Source: CAZMFZ01 sp964565665
GTDB taxonomy: Bacteria > Bacteroidota > Bacteroidia > Cytophagales > UBA9547
Assembly: GCA_964565665.1 (NCBI GenBank)
Contig: CAZMFZ010000095.1
Span: 1-15,007 of the forward strand
Length of the DNA: 15,007 nucleotides
Direction of reading: 5' to 3'
The notes beneath the pieces are model-generated. The model was not told the origin of the DNA, did no database searches, and saw nothing but the letters and a program-made list of their open reading frames with translations. The number at the start of each line of letters is the position of its first letter. Within the stretch, counting starts at the first letter, position 1. Below are positions 6,130-12,013 of the stretch, one piece after another. A program made the position numbers and the translations under genes.

Positions 6130-6854
6130 ATGAAAACACTTATTATTACCTCGCTAATTACTTTTATGGCAATTCATTTGACAGAAGCACAGCGCAAATT
6201 TTACAGAAAACTTGAAAAATACGCTTTAAGTGTCACCCGAGAATTCGACCAAATTCCTGCAGATAGAAAACAACAACTAAAGGATATAGGGGATTGGATA
6301 GCAACCAAAAAGACAACCAAAGAGAAAGTGGCAATTACAGTAATCTGTACATCAAACTCTAGAAGAAGCCACATTACGCAAATGTGGCAAAAGCTGCAAG
6401 TATTTAGTATGGAATAGACAGTTTGGAGTCGTTTTCGGGTGGCACACAGGCTACAGCTTTCAATCATAGGGCTATTGCTGCACTTAATAGGGCTGGTTTT
6501 CAAATAGTTAAATTAAATTCAGGTACAGAATCAAACCCAAAATATTCTGGCTCTATGGGTAGAGATTTGGGGGGTTATATTATGTATTCTAAAAAATACA
6601 ATGATATGCAAAATCCCCAAAGCAACTTTGGAGCCATTATGGTTTGCTCGGAAGCAGATAAAAGTTGCCCAGTAGTACCTGGGGCAGAAGCCAGATTTTC
6701 ATTGCCTTATGATGACCCTAAATTTTACGACAATACCGCTTCTGAAAAAGCAAAATATGACGAACGCGTAAGGCAGATTGGTAGAGAAATATTCTTTATG
6801 ATGGATTATGCAAAGAAACAGTTGGTTTCGAGAGCAGAATCAGTAAAAAAATAA
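6130..6854 (+). pseudogene. Broken gene for an exported ArsC/low-molecular-weight phosphatase-like protein
   Basis: ATG 6130 opens a signal peptide (MKTLIITSLITFMAIHLTEA, then QRKF). A helical region with EFDQIPADRK and then VICTSNSRRSH follow. The last is the Cys-X5-Arg phosphate loop (Cys73, Arg79) of low-molecular-weight phosphatases and thioredoxin-type arsenate reductases. The frame breaks at 6385-6389: adding one G (TGG-GCA) joins it to a frame reading AKAASI-stop-YGIDSLESFSGGTQATAFN, with TAG at 6405-6407 where homologues carry a residue. That frame continues to TAA 6852-6854. The second part holds MVCSEADKSCP, a Cys-X6-Cys like Cys80/Cys87 of the ArsC encoded at 8025-8444, and a YDDP general-acid loop. 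Repaired length is about 241 residues. It lies 31 bases after arsI and 18 before acr3, so it belongs to the ars operon. Reductase activity is inferred, and the two lesions may be real decay or error. Confidence 0.75.
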
Positions 6855-6872
6855 ACATATACCTCGTCAACA

Positions 6873-7901
6873 TTGAATAAACTCTCATTTCTCGACCGAT
6901 TTCTAACGCTTTGGATTTTTGCAGCCATGGGAATCGGCATTCTATTAAGTGTGCTATACCCTGATATGCAATTGTATAACAATAAATGGAGTGTAGGCAC
7001 CACAAATATTCCATTGGCTATTGGCTTGGTGGTAATGATGTATCCGCCATTGGCTAAAGTACGGTATGAAGAATTGCCCGCTATATTCAAAGATGTGAAA
7101 GTATTGGCTTTGTCGCTAGTCCAAAATTGGATAATAGGGCCAATATTAATGTTTATTTTGGCGATACTTTTTTTGCCCGATAAGCCTGAGTATATGGCAG
7201 GTTTAATAATGATTGGAATAGCCAGGTGTATTGCTATGGTAATTGTATGGAATAATTTGGCCAAGGGCGACAGCCAATATGCAGCCGCTTTAGTAGCGTT
7301 CAATGCAGTGTTTCAGGTATTTTTCTATTCAATTTACGCCTATATATTTCTCACGTATTTGCCGCCAATATTTGGTATGGAAAGTATGAAGCTGTATGTT
7401 TCTATTTGGGAAATAGCCCAATCGGTAATTATTTTTTTGGGAATTCCATTCTTGGCCGGCATGATTACACGCTATTTTGGGCTAAAATGGAAGGGGAATC
7501 AGTGGTATGAACAAAAATTCATGCCGAGAATAAGCCCAGTTACATTACTGGCTTTGCTATTTACCATTGTGGTAATGTTTAGCTTAAAGGGGCAAATGAT
7601 TGTCGATTTGCCTTTTGAGGTGCTTAGAATAGCTGCACCACTCAGTATCTATTTCGTGATTATGTTCTTTGCAGCATTTATATTATCGAAAAAAGCAGGG
7701 GCAAACTATGCCAAATCAACTTCTTTAGCTTTTACAGCTGCGGGGAATAATTTTGAGTTGGGTATTGCGGTCGCCATATCAGTATTTGGCATCAATTCGG
7801 GGCAAGCGTTTGCGGCAGTAATAGGCCCACTAATTGAAGTGCCTGTGCTGCTTTGGTTGGTAAATGTGTCGCTAAAAATGCAGTATTTGTTTGAAAATTA
7901 A
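6873..7901 (+). CDS. acr3: Acr3-type arsenite efflux permease
   Basis: A 342-residue inner-membrane protein with about ten hydrophobic helices, starting LSFLDRFLTLWIFAAMGIGI as Acr3 proteins do. The conserved helix-4 cysteine is present at Cys119 (GIARCIAMVIVWNNLAKGD). The conserved helix-9 region is present too (FTAAGNNFELGIAVAISVFG, with Glu295), followed by GPLIEVPVLL. Acr3 exports arsenite using the membrane potential or proton gradient. The proposed start is TTG at 6873. An in-frame stop (the TAA ending the preceding gene at 6852-6854) rules out anything further upstream, and the first in-frame ATG (codon 19, 6927) would remove half of helix one. The context AACATTGAAT would become an ordinary ATG start if one T were surplus. 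It is closely spaced to the preceding gene and so co-transcribed. Confidence 0.93.
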   Translation: MNKLSFLDRFLTLWIFAAMGIGILLSVLYPDMQLYNNKWSVGTTNIPLAIGLVVMMYPPLAKVRYEELPAIFKDVKVLALSLVQNWIIGPILMFILAILFLPDKPEYMAGLIMIGIARCIAMVIVWNNLAKGDSQYAAALVAFNAVFQVFFYSIYAYIFLTYLPPIFGMESMKLYVSIWEIAQSVIIFLGIPFLAGMITRYFGLKWKGNQWYEQKFMPRISPVTLLALLFTIVVMFSLKGQMIVDLPFEVLRIAAPLSIYFVIMFFAAFILSKKAGANYAKSTSLAFTAAGNNFELGIAVAISVFGINSGQAFAAVIGPLIEVPVLLWLVNVSLKMQYLFEN

Positions 7902-7932
7902 ACTTGTAAAGTTTTCAAACTTGGCAAGTTTG
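7900..7932. repeat. Paired palindromes after acr3 (REP-like element)
   Basis: Two related palindromes lie back to back. AAACTT-GTA-AAGTTT begins at 7900 and overlaps the acr3 stop. CAAACTTG-G-CAAGTTTG (7916-7932) is a perfect 17-base palindrome. Both share the AAACTTG/CAAGTTT arm, as in a diverged two-copy intergenic hairpin repeat. No T run follows, so it is not a standard terminator, though a stable hairpin could reduce transcription into arsC or protect the upstream mRNA. Confidence 0.55.
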
Positions 7933-8024
7933 CTGAGGATGAATTGCGAAGCCATATAAACAATCCAATACTTACATAAATAAATTTAAAGCAAAGCCAC
8001 CTTTAGATGAGGGCATCAAATATT

Positions 8025-8444
8025 ATGAAAAAAATATTGGTATTATGCACAGGCAATAGTTGTCGCAGCCAAATCGCTCACGGTTATTTGGCTCATTTTA
8101 TAAAAGATAAGGCTGAAATATACAGTGCAGGAATAGAAACGCATGGAGTAAATATACGAGCCATTGCCACTATGAAAGAAGACGGCATTGACATTTCGCA
8201 TCATACTTCCAACAATGTAAATGGATATGCCGATTTGGAATTTGACTATGCGATTACTGTATGTGACAATGCCAAAGAAAATTGCCCTTATTTTCCTGCT
8301 AAAGTGAAAATGCTGCACCACAATTTTGCCGATCCTGCCAAAGCCAAAGGTACAGAGGAAGAAATAATGCTGGAATTTCGAAGAGTGAGAGACGAAATAA
8401 AAGAGTACATAAAGGAATTCATTGAAATGAATTGGCTGATGTAG
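8025..8444 (+). CDS. arsC: Thioredoxin-type arsenate reductase ArsC
   Basis: From ATG 8025 a 139-residue protein starts MKKILVLCTGNSCRSQIAHG, the phosphate loop with catalytic Cys8 and Arg14. The redox pair is Cys80 and Cys87 in TVCDNAKENCP, spaced exactly as Cys82/Cys89 of the plasmid pI258 enzyme. The general acid is Asp103 in FADPAK. The enzyme reduces arsenate to arsenite in the cytoplasm with electrons from thioredoxin, supplying the substrate for Acr3. An ATG 18 bases upstream (8007) would add MRASNI, but the family begins at the chosen Met. It follows acr3 after 123 bases that include a palindromic repeat, so it may be the last operon gene or have its own promoter. It converges on def 44 bases later; no clear terminator is seen there. 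Confidence 0.93.
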   Translation: MKKILVLCTGNSCRSQIAHGYLAHFIKDKAEIYSAGIETHGVNIRAIATMKEDGIDISHHTSNNVNGYADLEFDYAITVCDNAKENCPYFPAKVKMLHHNFADPAKAKGTEEEIMLEFRRVRDEIKEYIKEFIEMNWLM

Positions 8445-8488
8445 CTATCGGAGTGAAATTAGTTGAAATAAGGCTCTTAATACGACAA

Positions 8489-9052
8489 TTACCTTCTTCC
8501 ACCCCCTACTGGAAATTTCATTTTGTATTCTGCATCGGTAATACCTTTGCTGATTTTGCCCAATTTGCCTTTTATAAGCTGTTTTTTGAGTGGCGAAAGG
8601 TAATCAATAAAAAGTTTGCCATCTAAGTGGTCGTGTTCGTGTTGAATAATGCGGGCAGGAATGCCTTCAAAAACTTCAATACGCTCTACAAAATTTTGAT
8701 CTACATACTTAATTTTTATTTTCGAAGGTCGCATTATTTTTTCCCTGATTCCAGGAATACTTAGGCAGCCTTCTTCATATTCCCAAGCCTCGCCTTCTTG
8801 TTCTAGTATTAGAGCATTTATGAATACTTGCTTGAAATTACTATTTTTTAGTTCGTCTAATACCGTGCCGTCAACTACAAATATGCGGATATTCTTGCCC
8901 AATTGTGGAGCTGCTAAACCTACACCATGTGCCAAGGTCATGGTTTCAAACATATTGTCAATAAATTCTTTCAAACCAACATAATCTTTTTGTATATGTT
9001 GCGAAATACGTTTTAAAATAGGGTCTCCGTAAGCTACTATGGGCAATATCAT
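8489..9052 (-). CDS. def: Peptide deformylase
   Basis: A 187-residue cytoplasmic metalloenzyme that removes the formyl group from the first methionine of new proteins. All three signature motifs are present: GVGLAAPQ (43-50), EGCLS with metal ligand Cys96 (94-98), and QHEHDHLDG with ligands His138 and His142 and catalytic Glu139. The length and the start MILPIVAYGDPILK are standard for the family. It is the last gene of the minus-strand series and lies 92 bases after the GT4 gene. The intervening sequence holds a TATTTTTG promoter-like box (9112-9119, minus strand) without an evident -33 partner, so separate transcription is possible. Confidence 0.96.
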   Translation of the reverse strand: MILPIVAYGDPILKRISQHIQKDYVGLKEFIDNMFETMTLAHGVGLAAPQLGKNIRIFVVDGTVLDELKNSNFKQVFINALILEQEGEAWEYEEGCLSIPGIREKIMRPSKIKIKYVDQNFVERIEVFEGIPARIIQHEHDHLDGKLFIDYLSPLKKQLIKGKLGKISKGITDAEYKMKFPVGGGRR

Positions 9053-9144
9053 TTGATTCTAAATATGGAAATTTTAGTACTGATTAAAGCTAATACAACC
9101 AGTTTTTAATACAAAAATAATATATTGAGGTGGTTTTAGAAAAA

Positions 9145-10308
9145 CTATTTAAAAAGTTGGAGTAAAACTTTCTCTTCGTTTTCCCAATTCAAAGCCTGAG
9201 AAGCCTTCTTGCAATTGCTTTTCCATTTTTGTAATTGGGCTTCATTATCGAGCAATTCCTTGATTTTCAATACAATATGCGTAGGATTATGGCTCTCAAT
9301 AAAGTCACCTACTTTGTATGGCAGTACTATTTTCTCAATTTCTACCAATCTTGAAGCCAGCACAGGCACATTGGCGTGTATATAATCAACCACTTTATTG
9401 GGCGATGCAAACTGGTAATTGATATTGGTGGGTTTTTCAAAGGATATTCCCAAAGTGGCCAAGCGAGTAAATGCAGGCAGGTATTGCAAAGGCACTGTCC
9501 CTGTCATTATTATTTTGTCGCTGTAGCTTATTTTTTTTAATTGAGACTTAAATTTTTTGTACAAATCACCATTGCCAATCATCAAAAATACAGCATTTTC
9601 TACCCACTGCATGGCTTCCATCATTTCTTCCAAACCTCTGTCTTTATTTATTGCCCCCTGATAAAGAATGATTTTTCGTTTTTCAATTCTTAGTGCTTCA
9701 TATATGAGATTTAATATAGCAGCAGTTTCAGAATTACCACCTGGAATGATGCCAAAAATATCTTCACCTTGCGGATATTGAGGCTGGCTAGAGAATGGCA
9801 TATTGCGAACTACATGCACTTTTTTATGGTATTCATTTTCGTAAAGTGCTGCTATTGAATCGTTTACTGTAAAAATGGTTTTTAATTTGGGGAATATATT
9901 TCGCTCGAAGGCTTTCCAAATATTTCGAACTCTATTGCGAGAGAGCAGCTCGGGTACGCCTGTAAAATATTCGTGGCTATCGAAAATCAAGCGTGTTTTG
10001 GTAAATTTCGCAACCCAATAATTGGCAGGAAGGGTATCTAAATCATTAGATAAAAAAATGTCGGCAGGGTGTGTAAGCAGGTAAAAAAACAGGCGGATAT
10101 TGTAATTGGCATAAAACAAAAATCCCTTTTCGAATATGAGCTTTGTACGTTTGGTTTTATAAATTCGTTTTTCAAGTGAAGCACTTCTACTCGTTTTCCG
10201 GCCAAACAAAGTCACTGTAAAACCATTATTGTGAAGTGAGAGAGCCACTTTATGCACTCTTTGGTCGGTAACTAAATCGGAAGTAACAGAGATAATAACT
10301 CGCTTCAT
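9145..10308 (-). CDS. GT4-type glycosyltransferase (GT-B fold)
   Basis: A 387-residue protein with the two Rossmann-like halves of GT-B glycosyltransferases. The N-terminal half begins KRVIISVTSDLVTDQRVHKVALSL and contains SNDLDTLPANY and DSHEYFTGVPEL (acceptor side). The C-terminal half starts near residue 210 with IILYQGAINKDRGLEEMMEA and includes FLMIGNGDLY. The nucleotide-sugar site is around Glu291 (SFEKPTNINYQFASPNKVVDYIHANVPVLAS). No membrane helix is evident, so it probably acts at the cytoplasmic face on a lipid-linked or polymer acceptor. Donor and acceptor cannot be read from sequence. No other polysaccharide genes adjoin it apart from the GT117 gene further upstream on the same strand. 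Confidence 0.87.
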   Translation of the reverse strand: MKRVIISVTSDLVTDQRVHKVALSLHNNGFTVTLFGRKTSRSASLEKRIYKTKRTKLIFEKGFLFYANYNIRLFFYLLTHPADIFLSNDLDTLPANYWVAKFTKTRLIFDSHEYFTGVPELLSRNRVRNIWKAFERNIFPKLKTIFTVNDSIAALYENEYHKKVHVVRNMPFSSQPQYPQGEDIFGIIPGGNSETAAILNLIYEALRIEKRKIILYQGAINKDRGLEEMMEAMQWVENAVFLMIGNGDLYKKFKSQLKKISYSDKIIMTGTVPLQYLPAFTRLATLGISFEKPTNINYQFASPNKVVDYIHANVPVLASRLVEIEKIVLPYKVGDFIESHNPTHIVLKIKELLDNEAQLQKWKSNCKKASQALNWENEEKVLLQLFK

Positions 10309-10436
10309 ATATTGCTACCTATAGAGATGTGTTGTACTCTGATTGCCAAAGGAAAGAATGTATAAAAAGAAATATAACTTCTGATAAAATTAATAAAAGT
10401 ACCTTTTCAGAATTGAATATTTTACAACAAATGAAA

Positions 10437-10672
10437 TTACAATTTGCTTAATTCCTTTTCAAAATCAGTATATTTTACATTTAGAGTATTTAAATTTGTG
10501 TGGATATGAAAGCCTGGTATTCTGCTTTACTGCCCCTAAATACTACTGGTCTTGTCAATGAATTATCTGGATAATCCCAAACATCATGGCTGCCTTTCGT
10601 TCTTTTGTATTCTAACCCTATAAATTTCAGCCATTTTTCAAATAAAATTGTTTTTATAGGTCTGTACCCCAT
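10437..10672 (-). pseudogene. hicA: HicA-type toxin, frameshifted
   Basis: ATG at 10672 starts MGYRPIKTILFEKWLKFIGLEYKRTKGSHDVWDYP. This contains the HicA double-stranded-RNA-binding-like core with the Gly-Ser-His (His29) motif of the active site. The uninterrupted frame ends after 60 residues at 10490, but the adjacent frame continues with GFHIHTNLNTLNVKYTDFEKELSKL to a stop at 10437-10439. That is a family-like C-terminus. Restoring one A (GAATA to GAAATA on the minus strand, near 10518-10522) joins the two as KAEIPGFHIHTNL, giving about 78 residues. HicA toxins are mRNA-cleaving RNases held inactive by HicB, whose gene ends 9 bases upstream. As read, the last helix is replaced, so the toxin may be inactive, or the frameshift may be a homopolymer error. 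Confidence 0.7.
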
Positions 10673-10681
10673 TTATTATTT

Positions 10682-11005
10682 TTAATTATAAACAGGAATA
10701 GAAAATTTTTGATTATATAATTCACTAGGATTTCTTTTTGAAATTTTTTGAACCTCCTGAAGTGAATACATAGGCGGCTGATAAAAAGGTTTGGGTCTTT
10801 GTTGAAGCTTCCAACCTAATTTGAGTAATTCTCTTTCTAGTGTTCCTTTTTTACTTGTTTCCTCAATTAATATTTCAAGAGCTTCATCAAAAGCCTCCTT
10901 TGCTTTCATTTCATTATCACCATATGGTGATAATTCAAGTGCAGGACAGTAGGCTACAAATATATCTTCTTCTTTAAAAACAACCACCGTTATACCTACA
11001 TACAT
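10682..11005 (-). CDS. hicB: HicB-type antitoxin
   Basis: From the ATG at 11005 a 107-residue protein begins MYVGITVVVFKEEDIFVAYCPALELSPYGDNEMKAKEAFDEALEIL (written here in the family's order of strands and helix). This is the partially degraded RNase H-like fold of HicB proteins, followed by a helical and then a proline-rich tail without an obvious DNA-binding motif. It should neutralise HicA by direct binding. An ATG at 11035 would add MLISKKGNQI, but HicB homologues begin at the strand containing VGITVVVF, so the inner start is preferred. The order antitoxin then toxin with a 9-base gap is one of the known hic arrangements. It is separated from lgt by about 75-105 bases, so the pair may have its own promoter. 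Confidence 0.77.
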   Translation of the reverse strand: MYVGITVVVFKEEDIFVAYCPALELSPYGDNEMKAKEAFDEALEILIEETSKKGTLERELLKLGWKLQQRPKPFYQPPMYSLQEVQKISKRNPSELYNQKFSIPVYN

Positions 11006-11110
11006 TATTTGATTGCCTTTTTTAGATATTAACATATTGGGGTAAATTAGTATTTAATAAACGCTAAAATAGCAAACACAGTTCTTATATTGCCAAAAAG
11101 AATATTATGG

Positions 11111-12004
11111 CTAAATAACAATAGGCTTAGTATAGCTTCTATAAAGTACAAACAACCCTATGAGAACCAGCGGAACACTTAGCAATTGCCCCATATTCAA
11201 TGGCAATCCATTCTCAAATGCTACTTGATTTTCTTTAGTAAATTCTACCAATATGCGTTGGATGAATAATAACACTACAAACCAGCCAAATATGCGGCCT
11301 GAAGGTGTTTTTTCTTTGGTCTGTAAGTACATAAGTAGCAAAATACCAAACAATAAGAAGCAGAATATAGATTCATAAAGCTGAGACGGGTGTCTAGCAA
11401 AATCTTCTGGCAAACCCTCTGGAGTGTATAATCTGCTGAAAATAAATCCCCAAGATACGTCAGTTGGTTTGCCTACTATTTCAGAATTCATCAAGTTTCC
11501 AAGCCTAATAAATGCCCCGCCTAAGGCTATATTTATCACCAATCTGTCTAAAAGATAAAACCAAGTATAGGTTTCTGCAGGTCTTTCAGGCTTTTTATCT
11601 CCTAAAAAAGAATTTAAAATGGGTATTTTAGAGAAGAATAATGCTACTTCGTATCGCTTATAAGCAAATAAATAAATGGCAACCATTATGCCTATAGTAG
11701 CTCCATGACTTGCCAAGCCGCCTTCCCACACTTTCAAAATATCAAGTGGGTGGCTCAGATAATATTCTGGTTCGTAAAATAAGCAATGCCCCAATCTTGC
11801 GCCTATTACAGTAGAAACAACCATATAAAGCAGCAAGCCATCAACATCTTTTACATCACGTTTTTCCATAGTGAAATACCAAGTCATCAAATACTGACCT
11901 GCCAAAAAACCCATGGCAAAAAGCAAACCATACCATCGCAAAGAGAAAAACCCGAGGTTAAAAATTTCGGGAGAAACATTCCAAAGAATAAAATTTAGTT
12001 GCAT
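11111..12004 (-). CDS. lgt: Prolipoprotein diacylglyceryl transferase
   Basis: A 297-residue inner-membrane enzyme with about seven hydrophobic helices. It transfers diacylglycerol from phosphatidylglycerol to the lipobox cysteine of prelipoproteins, the first step of lipoprotein maturation. Signature elements are SLRWYGLLFAMGF (21-33), GGLASHG with the essential His100 (95-101), the Lgt motif RLGNLMNSEIVG (167-178) and HPSQLYES (205-212). A polar insert of about 25 residues (near 125-148, LGDKKPERPAET) between helices is longer than in the Escherichia coli protein and is, as far as I recall, usual in Bacteroidota. It starts 9 bases after the GT117 gene, so the two are almost certainly co-transcribed. 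Confidence 0.95.
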   Translation of the reverse strand: MQLNFILWNVSPEIFNLGFFSLRWYGLLFAMGFLAGQYLMTWYFTMEKRDVKDVDGLLLYMVVSTVIGARLGHCLFYEPEYYLSHPLDILKVWEGGLASHGATIGIMVAIYLFAYKRYEVALFFSKIPILNSFLGDKKPERPAETYTWFYLLDRLVINIALGGAFIRLGNLMNSEIVGKPTDVSWGFIFSRLYTPEGLPEDFARHPSQLYESIFCFLLFGILLLMYLQTKEKTPSGRIFGWFVVLLFIQRILVEFTKENQVAFENGLPLNMGQLLSVPLVLIGLFVLYRSYTKPIVI

Positions 12005-12013
12005 TGAATTTGC

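Noticed and set aside
6130..6854. Programmed frameshift or stop-codon recoding in the ArsC-like gene
   Set aside because: There is no slippery heptamer or stimulatory structure at 6385-6389, and a second, independent TAG lies a few codons on; decay or sequence error is simpler.
6806..7303. 165-codon open frame on the minus strand opposite acr3
   Set aside because: Antisense to the conserved membrane helices of Acr3; the hydrophobic-looking composition is a mirror of the helix codons and no motif is present.
8432..8626. Small plus-strand open frame after arsC
   Set aside because: It overlaps the arsC end and the conserved C-terminal part of def on the other strand, and has no family signal.
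10309..10436. Promoter or terminator between hicA and the GT4 gene
   Set aside because: The only promoter-like match (minus-strand TTCCTTTG near 10347-10354) has one mismatch and no -33 partner, and no stem with a T run was found.
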